Positions 49,578 through 58,995 of a DNA stretch of 64,000 nucleotides are shown here, in pieces; position 1 is the first letter of the stretch, and each line of letters opens with the position of its first letter. The notes under the pieces are model-generated. The model searched no databases. It saw only the letters and a program-made list of their open reading frames with translations, and was not told the DNA's origin. A program made the translations under genes and the position numbers. The stretch lies in assembly GCA_018819175.1 (NCBI GenBank), contig JAHJQQ010000056.1:1-64000 (forward strand), given 5' to 3'. The stretch is from Gammaproteobacteria bacterium. GTDB taxonomy: Bacteria > Pseudomonadota > Gammaproteobacteria > Thiohalobacterales > Thiohalobacteraceae.

Positions 49578-50471
49578 ATGACCAACACAGAGCAACTCAT
49601 AGAACAACTGACCGCGACCGGAGACTACAAGGTGATTCGTCGCCTGCAGCCCGTGGATCAGTATCACGACGACAATCCGGCAGTGGAAAAGCGGATCGGG
49701 CTGTATCTCGATACCGAGGCCACCGGCCTCGATCCGGAGACGGACAAAATCATTGAGTTGGCCCTGGTCCCGTTCGAGTACGACGCCGAGGGGCGAATCT
49801 ATCGCATCCTCCCGGCATATAACGCCCTCCAGGATCCCGGCATGCCCATCTCTGCCTTTATCACGCGCATCACCGGCATCACCGATGAGATGGTGGCGGG
49901 GCAGGCCATCGATTTGGAGCAGGTCGCGCGTCTGCTCAGCAATGCCTCGCTGGTGATTGCCCACAATGCGCGCTTTGATCGGCCCTTCGTTGAGTTGCTG
50001 CACCCAGGCTTCGAGAGCGTGGCCTGGGCCTGCTCGATTGCGGATGTGAATTGGAATGAGGAGGGATTCGAGGGTGTGAAGCTGGAGTATCTGGCGTACA
50101 AATACGGTTTCTATTTCGAAGGTCATCGCGCGACGATCGACTGTCAGGCGGGTATCGAGTTGTTGAGTCAGAGGTTGCCCGGTAGCGGCGAGCGCGTACT
50201 CAAACGCCTGTTGGACAATGCCGGACGCACGGATGTCCGGCTCTGGGCGGTGCGTGCGCCGTTCGAGAAAAAAGATGTCTTGAAGGCGCGCGGTTATCGT
50301 TGGTCAGCGGGCGGGGAAGGCATTTTAAAGGCCTGGTACAAGGATCTGGCCGAGGATCAGGTTGACGCCGAAATGCTGTATCTCAATCAGGACATCTATC
50401 CGAAGGCGGTCGGTGTGCTGCCGATGGGACGTTTTGATGCGACTGTCAGATATTCGCGGCGCGCCTGTTGA
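49578..50471 (+). CDS. DnaQ-like 3'-5' exonuclease
   Basis: A 297-residue protein with an N-terminal exonuclease domain. Motif I is YLDTEATGLDPETDK (about 54-68, with the catalytic DTE). Motif II is LVIAHNARFDRPFVE (about 125-139). Near 184-196, HRATIDCQAGIEL supplies the His/Asp of motif III. The C-terminal part (about 225-290) is a second small domain ending in VLPMGRFDATVRYS, seen in exonucleases of this subgroup. Such enzymes proofread or process DNA or RNA; the target is not known. ATG 49578 is chosen because a duplicated N-terminal copy at 32617 starts at the same codon. A ribosome site (AGGGCAGG) is weak. Confidence 0.88.
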   Translation: MTNTEQLIEQLTATGDYKVIRRLQPVDQYHDDNPAVEKRIGLYLDTEATGLDPETDKIIELALVPFEYDAEGRIYRILPAYNALQDPGMPISAFITRITGITDEMVAGQAIDLEQVARLLSNASLVIAHNARFDRPFVELLHPGFESVAWACSIADVNWNEEGFEGVKLEYLAYKYGFYFEGHRATIDCQAGIELLSQRLPGSGERVLKRLLDNAGRTDVRLWAVRAPFEKKDVLKARGYRWSAGGEGILKAWYKDLAEDQVDAEMLYLNQDIYPKAVGVLPMGRFDATVRYSRRAC

Positions 50472-50755
50472 GCGTTACCTACAACCTATCATATTTGATT
50501 GCTGTCCCATGAATCCTGTTCTGTCGTTGCATAAGATCCTATGTAACGACGTACTGCAGACGATGAAATAATGATGCAGCCTAACGGTGCGTCCCTTCTC
50601 CCTTCGGGAGAAGGACAGGATGAGGGAATAAATGACATCGGTACGTAACGCCGTTTTGATCCCCTCACCCCGACCCTCTCCCGGAGGGAGAGGGGGGTGT
50701 GGAACAGTCGTGGTCATACCCATTAGGTAACGCTCAATAGCGCCGCATTTGATAG
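50472..50755. repeat. Convergent intergenic region with CTCTCCC-type palindromes
   Basis: Segment 50587-50702 holds two linked inverted repeats (CTTCTCCCTTCGGGAGAAGG and ACCCTCTCCCGGAGGGAGAGG) of the family first seen at 13118. No gene is visible. These hairpins may act as a transcription barrier between the exonuclease and Mqo genes. Confidence 0.7.
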
Positions 50756-52144
50756 TCAATGACTGCTGAGGAATTCGCCGGTAAAGTCTTCTTGCCCGTG
50801 TATATTGTCTTCACCGAGCAATTCGGTTTTGAAGGCCTGCTCGTCGATGGTGGCGCCGAGAAATTCGGCAATGGCCCGCATATCGATCTCGGCATTCTCC
50901 AGACAGGACGTCCCGCCGGGGGAGGGCGTCATGTTGAAGATCACGCCATTGCCCGGATTGATCTTTGCCTCGCCCATTAATAGTTTGCCATTGATCTTAT
51001 CGATCAATTGCGGACGAATGCCCCCGACTCTCCGGGCGAATTCCAGATCACCGAGACGCAACGCGGGAACGATCTTGCGGACATCGCGCAGGAACAGCAG
51101 TTTGCGGATCAACGGGATCTCGAACAGCATGTTCTTCAGCATGTAGTTGCGGATGTCGGATACCTTCAGCAAATCCCACAAGGCCTTGGCCACCTGCCGG
51201 TCAAAGCGGAATACGCGTAGAAAATCCGGCAGTGTTTTCAAGTTGTAGCGTTCCAGAATCGGCAAGACCAGGGCCGTGGGTCCGAACCGGGTCTTGCCGG
51301 GCACCAGTACATCGGGATCACCGTGGATCGCCGCGAACGGCAGTTTGTCGTTCTGTACGGTGTAGACCTTGCCGTTGAGTATCTGCGGCGTGAAATAATA
51401 ACTGCCGGCTACCGGCAGACAGGAATAGTGCAGTCCATAACCGAGATCGTGCGCCAGTTTCAGGCTGTGTCCGCCGGCGCAGACTACCAGTGCGCGGGTC
51501 TGATAGCAGGTCTTGTTGGTCTCTACCAGGAAGCGGTCATTCTCGACTTTGATGTGTTTGACGGATTCGTTGTAGTTGATATCGATGTTCTTGCCACTGA
51601 CCGCTTTGGCCTGACGCACGAAGGAGTTGGAGAGGGCTTCGAAGTTGACGGCGGTGTGTTCGTCGGTGGAGCCCAGTGCCAGCAGTTCATCCTCACGTAC
51701 CTTGCCATTGGCCTGCGCCACGACCGACGGTTCTATGCGGGCGATTTCCTTCTTATCCAATAGACGCAGATGCGGGTAGTGTGGGCCGAAGGTTGCAAAA
51801 CGTTCGCGCAACAACGCGCATTCTCTTGCCCCGACCCCGAGCACCATTTTGGGATATTTGAATATGAGATGCATTTTGTCGGGCTGACTGAGGCAGTAAT
51901 TCGTCAGCATACGTGCGGCACGCTGGACCTTGAGGGCTTTCTTTAAGGTGTAGTTGGTTTCGATATCGCCGCAATGCAGGGTTTGACTGTTATTACTGGA
52001 CAGGGAATTGACCCGTGCTGGCGCGGCATATTTTTCCAGCATCCCGATATCTTTGATATCCGTGAAGCGCGCAGCCTGATACAGCAGGGCGGCGCCGGAC
52101 ACGCCGGCGCCGATAATCATCAAATCATACTGCTGCGCTGTCAT
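50756..52144 (-). CDS. mqo: Malate:quinone oxidoreductase-type FAD dehydrogenase
   Basis: A 462-residue flavoprotein. The FAD motif IIGAGVSGAALLYQA (about 10-24) is followed by SSNNSQTLHCGDIETNYT (about 49-66), which matches the conserved 'SSNNSQT.H.GDIETNYT' block of Mqo-type enzymes. The enzyme oxidises malate at the membrane and feeds electrons to quinone, bypassing NAD-linked malate dehydrogenase. Later motifs LVVCAGGHSLKLAHDLG (about 220-236) and the C-terminal FNMTPSPGGTSCLENAE support FAD binding. It is somewhat shorter than classical MQO (about 500), so related 2-hydroxy-acid oxidases remain an alternative. Confidence 0.85.
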   Translation of the reverse strand: MTAQQYDLMIIGAGVSGAALLYQAARFTDIKDIGMLEKYAAPARVNSLSSNNSQTLHCGDIETNYTLKKALKVQRAARMLTNYCLSQPDKMHLIFKYPKMVLGVGARECALLRERFATFGPHYPHLRLLDKKEIARIEPSVVAQANGKVREDELLALGSTDEHTAVNFEALSNSFVRQAKAVSGKNIDINYNESVKHIKVENDRFLVETNKTCYQTRALVVCAGGHSLKLAHDLGYGLHYSCLPVAGSYYFTPQILNGKVYTVQNDKLPFAAIHGDPDVLVPGKTRFGPTALVLPILERYNLKTLPDFLRVFRFDRQVAKALWDLLKVSDIRNYMLKNMLFEIPLIRKLLFLRDVRKIVPALRLGDLEFARRVGGIRPQLIDKINGKLLMGEAKINPGNGVIFNMTPSPGGTSCLENAEIDMRAIAEFLGATIDEQAFKTELLGEDNIHGQEDFTGEFLSSH

Positions 52145-52708
52145 CTACCACGGACTCCTGATCCTGTATTCCTCATCGCGCCAACCTGATGGTGGGTATT
52201 CGCGACATAGGCCTGGTCAGTGTACGGAGTGCAGTGAGGTTTATCTATAGACAGTCGCTGCTGTCCCGGTAACTCCCTCTCCCTCTGGGAGAGGGTTGGG
52301 GAGAGGGGATCAAAATAGCAGTTGCTTGAATCTTACACAGTGGTCAGGAATATTGGCTACACATTGAGTATGCCGTCATTCCCGCGAAAGCGGGAATCCA
52401 TGGGGTTTTAAAACTCTGGATCCCCGCTTTCGCGGGAATGACGTGGCACGAATGTAGCGATAATTCCTGACTCCTGTGTAATCCCCTCATCCTGGCCTTC
52501 TCCCTTCCGGGAGAAGGGACTCTTCATTTATCGCCAACAGTGATGTCCATGTCCTTTACCGTCGTCTAATGCGTTAGGAGTCTGCAATTAACAATTATTT
52601 GGAATCACGACCAAAACTTTGCGAGACAGCAATGATAGACGGTGTTATCGCCTGGGCCATTTGCTTGCTACTGGAGCAAGCTCGATGCGGTCGTTGTTCT
52701 GCCGCTCG
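52145..52708. repeat. Intergenic region with three small repeats
   Basis: It contains two CTCTCCC-type hairpins (52271-52306 and 52485-52522) flanking a separate 149-base element (52333-52481). From 52523 to 52708 nothing is recognised. Confidence 0.7.
52333..52481. repeat. Nested palindromic element with 28-base ends
   Basis: Outer ends TTACACAGTGGTCAGGAAT and ATTCCTGACTCCTGTGTAA are inverted with a few mismatches and extend to CTACA/TGTAG. Inside lies a second inverted repeat, CGTCATTCCCGCGAAAGCGG...CCGCTTTCGCGGGAATGACG (52375-52443). This is a small non-autonomous element of about 149 bases. Confidence 0.75.
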
Positions 52709-53410
52709 TCATTGTCGACAACAAGGAAACCTTGGTTCGACATTTCGATTACTGCGTTCGTGTCGCAGCTCTTCCTTCTTGACGATAGCGGCGCTGGCAA
52801 GCGGAGGTTCACGGCGTTCCGCGCTGTGCTCGGCATGTGCGGGTGATGTTTTCGCTGCCGGTCGCTGGCCCCTCTGGGTCGATTCAGAATAATGTCGCTG
52901 AGCGGGGCTGCGTTCGCGCGCCTGCTCCTTGCTATCCCGATCACGGGTTTTGGTTTCCTTGCGTGAGTCATATCGGCCATGACTCGGCTTATCCCTGTGT
53001 TCGGTTTGGGGCTGGCTAATAGAGCGCCGATCGCCTGGTGTCATGTTGTTGTAGTGTTCTGATCTGTGTCTATCCGGGGCATATTGCTCAGGGTGACGAC
53101 GCCGGTCTTCATACGGGCGGTCGTGTGGCGAGCGTATGTCAACATGCCGGCCTAGATGTGGGCGCATACGCGACGGCAAGGATCGTGCGCGTACCCAGTG
53201 ATCCTGTTCATAGTAGATATAAACCCGTGCACGTGTGTCGTAATAGCAATCGGCCTCCGGGTAATAGCGGTAATCGTAATAGGTAGCCCGCGATTCGTAG
53301 GACGGCGCAGGCTGATAGTGAGCCGGGGCATGGGCACAGGCCGACAAAACCACGGCCGCTGTGGCCACAATCACGATGCGTGCATAGCTCGATAGGGAAT
53401 AAGTGTGCAT
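52709..53410 (-). CDS. Putative lipoprotein, Tyr/Arg-rich
   Basis: A 233-residue protein with a signal ending in the lipobox LSAC (Cys at about 25). The mature part first carries a tyrosine-rich segment (YYDYRYYPEADCYYDTRARVYIYYEQ, in the interval 44-69, shown here by composition only). It then has a long hydrophilic, Arg/His/Ser-rich low-complexity tail. Proteins with this 'YYPDADCYYD...YYY..G.W' type region are exported in many proteobacteria and of unknown function. The tail may bind RNA or surface polymers, but this is unproven. A 700-base antisense frame exists, but I consider it a shadow. Confidence 0.7.
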   Translation of the reverse strand: MHTYSLSSYARIVIVATAAVVLSACAHAPAHYQPAPSYESRATYYDYRYYPEADCYYDTRARVYIYYEQDHWVRARSLPSRMRPHLGRHVDIRSPHDRPYEDRRRHPEQYAPDRHRSEHYNNMTPGDRRSISQPQTEHRDKPSHGRYDSRKETKTRDRDSKEQARERSPAQRHYSESTQRGQRPAAKTSPAHAEHSAERREPPLASAAIVKKEELRHERSNRNVEPRFPCCRQ

Positions 53411-53732
53411 AGCCTGATCCAGTCATTGCTCGGCGATTTCCGATGCTGTGCACTATGGACGGACCTAACTGAACCCGGGCTGAACGGTGTGAAAGGGATA
53501 AAAAAACTGAGTCGCGGCCTATCTTCGTCTCAGATTCAGGTAAACTTGGCAGATCTTCCCAGATGGCTGATGGGGACTATGATTAATCCGTCATTGCGAG
53601 GCGCGTAGCGACGCGGGAACCTCTAGATTAATGCAGCAGCAGTTGGGAGATTGCTTCGCTCCGCTCGCAATGACGAGCTTTTTTGAACAAATCAGAGTTC
53701 CTATCGTTTTATCTCCCCAGGTATCCTTAGTT
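53411..53732. repeat. Intergenic region with a GTCATTGCGAG element (53577-53702)
   Basis: The element core runs from CGTCATTGCGAGGCGCG (53589) to CTCGCAATGACGAG (53676), with outer ends ATGATTAATCCG and CAAATCAGAGTTCCTAT. It lies 30 bases before the helicase start. Sequence 53411-53576 shows no gene; it is the promoter region for the lipoprotein gene on the minus strand. Confidence 0.65.
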
Positions 53733-55115
53733 ATGAGCACCGCATTCTCTTCGCTCGGCCTCGACGCCGCGTTACTCGCCAATCTCGATTCCATGGGCTA
53801 CCAGTCCATGACCCCGATCCAGGCCCAGGGTTTACCCGTGGTATTGCAAGGCAATGATCTGATCGCCCAGGCCGAAACCGGCAGTGGCAAGACGGCGGTG
53901 TTCGGTATCGGCCTGCTGGCGCGACTGAATGCGCGTGAGTTCAATGTGCAGGCGCTGGTGCTCTGCCCGACCCGGGAACTTGCCGATCAGGTCGGCAAGG
54001 AGATCCGCCGCCTGGCGACGCACATCCCCAACATCAAACTGCTCACGCTGTGTGGTGGCGCACCCTTCGGTCCACAGGTCGGTTCGCTGGAGCACGGGGC
54101 GCATGTCATTGTCGGTACGCCCGGACGGGTGATGAAACATTTGCGCAAGGCCACCTTGAAGCTGGATCGCGTGGGTACGCTGGTGCTGGACGAGGCGGAT
54201 CGGATGTTGGACATGGGTTTCTATGATGACATTGCCGAAATCGTCGCCGCGACGCCCAGCCATCGGCAGACCCTGCTGTTCTCCGCGACCTATCCGGAGG
54301 CGATTGAGCATATCAGTGCATCCATGCAAAAAAATCCGACCCGGATCGTTGTTGAGGCGACGCACACCCAGAACAAGATCACTCAGGTGTTTTATGAGGT
54401 CGGTGGCCGAGGTGAACGGCTATCGGCCCTGGTGACTTTGCTGGGACATTATCAGCCGGCCTCGTGCGTGATCTTCTGTAATACCAAGATCGAATGCCAG
54501 GAGATCGCTGACACGCTGGAAGAGAAAGGCTTCAGCGCATTGGCATTGCATGGCGACCTGGAGCAGCGTGATCGCGATCAGGTGCTGGTGCTGTTTTCCA
54601 ATAAAAGCTGTCCTATCCTGGTGGCGACCGATGTGGCGGCGCGCGGTATCGATGTGAAGGATCTCGAAGCCGTGATCAATTATGAGCTGAGCTACGATCC
54701 GGAAGTGCATGTGCATCGTATCGGCCGTACCGGCCGCGCCGGCAAGGAGGGATTGGCGCTGAGTCTGTTTTCACCTTCTGAGACGCATCGCGTGACGGCT
54801 GTTGAGGACTACCAAAAGGCGCCAGTGACTATCGCCGCCCTCAGTGAACTGCATATCAATCAGAAGCAGGATCTGCGGCCGCCGATGGTCACGCTGTGCA
54901 TTGACGGCGGACGCAAGGGCAAGCTTCGTCCCGGCGATATCCTGGGCGCCCTGACCAATGCCTCCGGCATTCCCGGTGATCAGGTCGGTAAGATTGATAT
55001 CTTCGATCACCATGCCTATGTGGCGATTCAGCATGCCATGGCCGATAAGGCGTTGCATCAATTGAACACGGGGAAAATGAAGGGAAGATTCTTCAAGGTG
55101 CGGAAGATTTACTAA
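53733..55115 (+). CDS. dbpA: ATP-dependent RNA helicase DbpA
   Basis: A 460-residue DEAD-box helicase. The Q motif region, P-loop AETGSGKT (about 49-56), DEAD motif VLDEADRMLDMGF (about 150-162), SAT and HRIGRTGRAGKEG (about 328-340) are in order. The C-terminal domain (about 385-460) with GRKGKLRPGDILGAL fits the DbpA RNA-binding domain that targets hairpin 92 of 23S rRNA. DbpA helps large-subunit assembly. I chose ATG 53733; the upstream frame runs through a repeat. A weak site, TCCTTAG, precedes it. Confidence 0.93.
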   Translation: MSTAFSSLGLDAALLANLDSMGYQSMTPIQAQGLPVVLQGNDLIAQAETGSGKTAVFGIGLLARLNAREFNVQALVLCPTRELADQVGKEIRRLATHIPNIKLLTLCGGAPFGPQVGSLEHGAHVIVGTPGRVMKHLRKATLKLDRVGTLVLDEADRMLDMGFYDDIAEIVAATPSHRQTLLFSATYPEAIEHISASMQKNPTRIVVEATHTQNKITQVFYEVGGRGERLSALVTLLGHYQPASCVIFCNTKIECQEIADTLEEKGFSALALHGDLEQRDRDQVLVLFSNKSCPILVATDVAARGIDVKDLEAVINYELSYDPEVHVHRIGRTGRAGKEGLALSLFSPSETHRVTAVEDYQKAPVTIAALSELHINQKQDLRPPMVTLCIDGGRKGKLRPGDILGALTNASGIPGDQVGKIDIFDHHAYVAIQHAMADKALHQLNTGKMKGRFFKVRKIY

Positions 55116-55509
55116 GCAGTAATCCCCCTCTCCCCGTGGGAGAGGGCTGGGGAGAGGGGGTCTAGGGAACCTCTGAGTAAGCCGTCATTCCGGCATTCGC
55201 CGGAATGACGGCTTACTACTGATCAGGCTCTCTAGCAATCGTAGCCCGGATGTAGCGTAGCGGAATCCGGGGGATGCATTGCCGTTACCCGGGCGATAGC
55301 GATATTGTGCATCACCTCCCCACGCGTATTCCCCGGATTCCGCTACGCTTCATCCGGGCTACATGATCTCTTCCCGCTGCTGAACCGGGTATGCGGCCCT
55401 TTCTGGGTGCCTATGCATCGACACAAATTCGCGTAGACACAGGATAATCTGGCATTAGTTTTTACACCCTCATCCTGGTCTTCTCCCGGAAGGGGGGAAG
55501 AGTCTCCAA
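55116..55509. repeat. Intergenic region with four small repeat elements
   Basis: In order: a CTCTCCC hairpin (55123-55162); a GGAACCTCTGAGTAA-type element with core CGTCATTCCGGC...GCCGGAATGACG (55166-55238); a palindromic TAGCCCGGAT...ATCCGGGCTA element (55241-55362); and another CTCTCCC remnant (55469-55503). No gene is visible. The region lies between converging genes and may block read-through. Confidence 0.8.
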
Positions 55510-56271
55510 TCACTGCTTCAACCTATACCCCGTCTTGAACATCCACCAGACGGTGATCAGGCAGCCAATCAGAAATACCATGACCATGGTCAGACTCACA
55601 CCGACGCTGACATCGGCAACCTCAAAGAAGCTCCAGCGGAAACCGCTGATCAAGTACACCACGGGATTGAACAGAGAGACGGTCTGCCAAGCGGGCGGCA
55701 GCATGTTGACCGAATAAAAGCTCCCGCCGAGAAACACCAGCGGTGTGATCACCAGCATCGGGATCAGTTGCAGCTTTTCGAAGTTGTTCGCCCACAGCCC
55801 GATAATGAAACCGAACAGACTGAATGAAATGCAGGTCAGCAGCAGAAAACCCAGCATCCAGAACGGATGGGCGATCTCCAGCGGTACAAAAAATCCCGCC
55901 GTCCCCAGGATGATCGCGCCGATGATCAGCGATTTAGTGGCCGCCGCACCGACATAGCCGATCAGGATTTCGACAAAGGATATCGGCGCGGACAGGACTT
56001 CATAGATGGTGCCGGTGAATTTGGGGAAGAAGATCCCGAACGACGCATTGGCGATGCTCTGTGTGAGCAATGCCAGCATCATCAGGCCCGGCACGATGAA
56101 GGTGCCATAAGGCACGCCTTCGATATGTTGAATACGCGTGCCGATGGCCGATCCGAAGACGACGAAATACAACGCTGTTGAAATCACCGGCGAGGCGAAA
56201 CTCTGCAGAGAGGTTTCCCAGGCGCGCAGCATTTCATATTTGTAAATGACCCTGATGGCATAGAGGTTCAT
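55510..56271 (-). CDS. ABC-2 type transport permease
   Basis: A 253-residue membrane protein with six hydrophobic helices (about 20-40, 55-80, 105-130, 140-160, 170-190 and 225-245), typical of ABC-2 exporters such as the YadH type. The sequence FFPKFTGTIYEVLSAPIS (about 78-95) matches the family's conserved cytoplasmic loop. Its start overlaps the ATPase gene (ATGA) by four bases, so the two form one transporter. The substrate is unknown. Confidence 0.9.
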   Translation of the reverse strand: MNLYAIRVIYKYEMLRAWETSLQSFASPVISTALYFVVFGSAIGTRIQHIEGVPYGTFIVPGLMMLALLTQSIANASFGIFFPKFTGTIYEVLSAPISFVEILIGYVGAAATKSLIIGAIILGTAGFFVPLEIAHPFWMLGFLLLTCISFSLFGFIIGLWANNFEKLQLIPMLVITPLVFLGGSFYSVNMLPPAWQTVSLFNPVVYLISGFRWSFFEVADVSVGVSLTMVMVFLIGCLITVWWMFKTGYRLKQ

Positions 56272-57194
56272 GGTTTTGCCTTCACCAGGCTGACGAAAAT
56301 GTCTTCCAATGAGCTTTGGGTGGTGTGTATGTCCTTCAGCAGCAGACCGGCATCACGGATGACCTGCAGCAGCTCATCGATACCGGTATGGGTTTTGTGC
56401 GGGTCGTAGGTATAGGTGACATGAGTGCCCTCGGCCGAAAGATCCAGCGCCCAGCTATCCAAAGCTGAGGGCAGGGCGGACAGTGGTGTTTGCAGTTCGA
56501 TAATCAACTGGCGTTTGCCCAGCTTGTGCATCAAAGCCCGTTTATCTTCCACCAGCAGCAACTGTCCATGGTTGATGACACCGACACGGTCGGCGATGGC
56601 TTCGGCCTCTTCGATATAGTGAGTAGTCAGGATGATGGTGACGCCTGATTCCCGCAGCCGCCGCACCAGCTCCCACATATCCTTGCGCAATTCCACATCG
56701 ACGCCGGCGGTGGGCTCGTCGAGAAAGAGCACGGTGGGTTCATGCACCAGTGCCTTGCCGATCAATACCCGGCGTTTCATGCCGCCCGACAGCGACATGA
56801 GTTCGCTGTCTTTCTTGTCCCACAGAGACAAGTCCTTCAGCAGTCGCTCAAGGTAGGCCGGATTCGGCTTTTTGCCGAACAGGCCGCGACTGAAGCACAG
56901 GGTATTCCAGACGGTATCAAAGGCGCCCAGAGTGAGTTCCTGCGGTACCAGCCCGATCATACTGCGGGTGATGCGGAAGTCCGACACGATATCGTGGCCT
57001 GCCACGGTCACCGAACCCGCAGTGGCATTCACGATGCCGCAGATGATCGAGATAAGCGTCGTCTTACCGGCCCCGTTGGGACCGAGCAGGGCGAGGATTT
57101 CACCGCGCTGGATGTCCAGACTCACATCTTTCAGCGCCTGATAGCCACTGGTGTAGGTCTTGGACAGGTTGGCGATAGAGACAATAGATGGCAT
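56268..57194 (-). CDS. ABC transporter ATPase (ABC-2 partner)
   Basis: A 308-residue ATPase with Walker A LLGPNGAGKTT (about 38-48), signature LSGGMKRRVLI (about 136-146), Walker B VLFLDEPTAGVD (about 156-167) and the switch His after LTTHY. The type (YadG/NodI-like) exports lipids, polysaccharides or drugs. A longer frame reaches upstream to 57452, but its first 86 residues show no domain. ATG 57194 begins MPSIVSIANLSK, the family's usual N-terminus. It is four bases overlapped with its permease gene. Confidence 0.9.
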   Translation of the reverse strand: MPSIVSIANLSKTYTSGYQALKDVSLDIQRGEILALLGPNGAGKTTLISIICGIVNATAGSVTVAGHDIVSDFRITRSMIGLVPQELTLGAFDTVWNTLCFSRGLFGKKPNPAYLERLLKDLSLWDKKDSELMSLSGGMKRRVLIGKALVHEPTVLFLDEPTAGVDVELRKDMWELVRRLRESGVTIILTTHYIEEAEAIADRVGVINHGQLLLVEDKRALMHKLGKRQLIIELQTPLSALPSALDSWALDLSAEGTHVTYTYDPHKTHTGIDELLQVIRDAGLLLKDIHTTQSSLEDIFVSLVKAKP

Positions 57195-57439
57195 GGTCAA
57201 TTCCGGGAGCACCGGCTCAGGGCGTAAATAATTGAGCAGAACCAGCGGGTTCAGCGCAAATACCAGTAGCCTTGTGGATAGGTTTGGTATTGTACAAGTG
57301 ATCGGCGAGGCCTGCATAGGTGACGTTCGGCAGGCATCGGCTGGAGTGGATTCGGGAAAATGTGGGCTTGATGCCATCAGGGGCTGTTGCCGGGTTAAAC
57401 TAGCTGATCTGTCATTCCAGACAATTGAAGGTACGACCA

Positions 57440-57979
57440 ATGGCAAATTCATTCGGAGATCAGTTCCTCAAGGCGGGGCTGGTGAATAAGACCCAGCTCA
57501 GCAAGGCGCAGAAGTCGAAGGCCAAGCAGCAGACGCTGAAGCAGAAACAAAAAATCGAAGTGGTCGACGAGGCGGCCGTGGCCGCGAAGCAGGCCGCCGC
57601 AGACAAGGCGGCGCGCGACCGCGAGCTGAACCGCCAGCAACAGCAAGAGGCCGAGCGCAGGGCGGTGCTGGCGCAGGTCCGGCAATTGATCGAGCTGAAT
57701 CGCGTGCCGCGCGACGGCGGTGAAGTAGGATATAACTTTCAGGACGGCAGTCTGGTCAAGAAAATCTTTGTAACGGACGATGTCCACGCCAAACTGGGTC
57801 GTGGTCTGCTGGCCATCGTCCGTTACGATGCCGGATACGAGGTGATTCCCGCCATCGTGGCCGAGAAGATAAAACTGCGTGATGCCGCCTGCATTGTCAG
57901 TCATGCCGAAACGCAACGGGAAATCGGGGATGATGATCCCTATGCCGATTACAAAGTCCCGGACGATTTGATGTGGTAG
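57440..57979 (+). CDS. DUF2058 protein (YaiL type)
   Basis: A 179-residue protein of the DUF2058/YaiL family. The N-terminus MANSFGDQFLKAGLVNKTQL is highly conserved. A charged coiled region (about 20-80) follows with many Lys, Gln and Ala. The C-terminal half carries the IELNRVPRDGGEVGYNF and KIFVTDD blocks. The family seems nucleoid- or ribosome-associated, but its role is unknown. ATG 57440 is preceded by GAAGG (57427-57431). The gene is divergent from the ABC operon. Confidence 0.9.
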   Translation: MANSFGDQFLKAGLVNKTQLSKAQKSKAKQQTLKQKQKIEVVDEAAVAAKQAAADKAARDRELNRQQQQEAERRAVLAQVRQLIELNRVPRDGGEVGYNFQDGSLVKKIFVTDDVHAKLGRGLLAIVRYDAGYEVIPAIVAEKIKLRDAACIVSHAETQREIGDDDPYADYKVPDDLMW

Positions 57980-58005
57980 CGATACGCACCTAGCTCAGCG
58001 CCGCT

Positions 58006-58605
58006 ATGGACGATGATTTACAGCCGATCGATGCGGAAAAGGTTATCGCTGCGACACGCTTCTGGCTGGAACGTGCCGTTATCGGCTTAAACCTCTGTCC
58101 TTTTGCGAAATCGGTGCATGTGAATCAGCGCATCCGCTATTTTGTCAGCGGCGCGACAACAAAACCGGAACTGCTGGCCGACCTGATGACGGAGTTGCGT
58201 GCGCTACAGAGTGCGGATCCGGCGGTTTGTGAGACCACGCTGTTGATTCATCCGTGCGTACTGACGGAGTTTATCGAATACAGTCAGTTTTTGCGCGCCG
58301 CCGACAAGTCGCTTGTACGGCAGGGATTGGCTGAGGAGTTCCAGCTTGCGAGTTTTCATCCGGATTATCGGTTCGGAGAAGCCGGTCCGGACGATATTGA
58401 AAACTATTCGAACCGCTCGCCCTATCCTACGTTGCATTTATTGCGTGAGACGAGCATCTCACGCGCGGTGGCTGCATTCCCTGAGGCCGCCATGATCTAT
58501 GATAAAAATATTGAAACGCTACGCCGCCTCGGACACGCAGGTTGGCGGCGTTTGTGGGTGACCGCGGACGAACAACGAGGATGCGATGAAAAAACTGAAG
58601 CATGA
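58006..58605 (+). CDS. DUF1415 protein
   Basis: A 199-residue protein matching DUF1415. RFWLERAVIGLNLCPFAKSV (about 17-36), HPCVLTEFIEYSQFL (about 85-99), and the later FHPDYRF and PYPTLHLLRE segments form its conserved core, with an invariant cysteine in LCPFAK. Function unknown. It starts 26 bases after the DUF2058 gene and overlaps the next small gene by 20 bases, so these are probably one transcript. Confidence 0.88.
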   Translation: MDDDLQPIDAEKVIAATRFWLERAVIGLNLCPFAKSVHVNQRIRYFVSGATTKPELLADLMTELRALQSADPAVCETTLLIHPCVLTEFIEYSQFLRAADKSLVRQGLAEEFQLASFHPDYRFGEAGPDDIENYSNRSPYPTLHLLRETSISRAVAAFPEAAMIYDKNIETLRRLGHAGWRRLWVTADEQRGCDEKTEA

Positions 58606-58846
58606 GGCAGAGCTGGTCAAGGCCGCGCTGCTCGCGGGGATGAAATATGCGGAACAGCGCGGCGCCGCCGTCTTTGAGCCGACGGATTCCGTCAACGAAC
58701 GGCTGATGTATATCTACAGGCTGTTGGTGCATGACAAGATTATCCAGCCGATGCCTGAAGATCAGCTGTCTCAGAAAACCATCAGACACAGGTTGGCACT
58801 CTGGCATGCCAGTCATCTTCCCAAGGATGATCCGCTGTTGAAATAG
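58586..58846 (+). CDS. Small DUF5062-like protein
   Basis: An 86-residue, mostly helical protein. The pattern 'MKKLKHEAELVKAALLAGMKYAE', listed here in part (LVKAALLAGMKYAEQRG, about 10-26), and MYIYRLLVHDKIIQPMP (about 41-57) resemble DUF5062. I am not certain of the assignment. ATG 58586 follows a GAGG at 58577-58580, inside the end of the DUF1415 gene, which fits translational coupling. Confidence 0.65.
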   Translation: MKKLKHEAELVKAALLAGMKYAEQRGAAVFEPTDSVNERLMYIYRLLVHDKIIQPMPEDQLSQKTIRHRLALWHASHLPKDDPLLK

Positions 58847-58862
58847 TCGGTTTCCGCTTGAA

Positions 58863-58995
58863 TGTAGGGTGGGTTAGCGTTGTTCGCGTAACCCGCCAAG
58901 CGTTGCGTAGCAACACAATACACATCTTTAGAGTGTGCGCCGGACGGCGCCAGTGGTGGGTTACGGCACAAACGGCGCGCCTAAGCCACCCTACA
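58863..58995. repeat. Diverged core of the GGGTTAG...CTAACCC element
   Basis: The sequence GTAGGGTGGGTTAGCGTTG...CGCGCCTAAGCCACCCTACA forms a large inverted repeat and resembles the inner part of the MITE at 28155, including the AACCCGCCAAGCG segment. It lacks the 17-base outer ends. It separates two converging genes. Confidence 0.65.

Noticed and set aside
52599..53286. Plus-strand small frames opposite the Tyr/Arg-rich lipoprotein
   Set aside because: The minus strand has a clear lipoprotein signal and continuous frame; the plus-strand frames lack ribosome sites.
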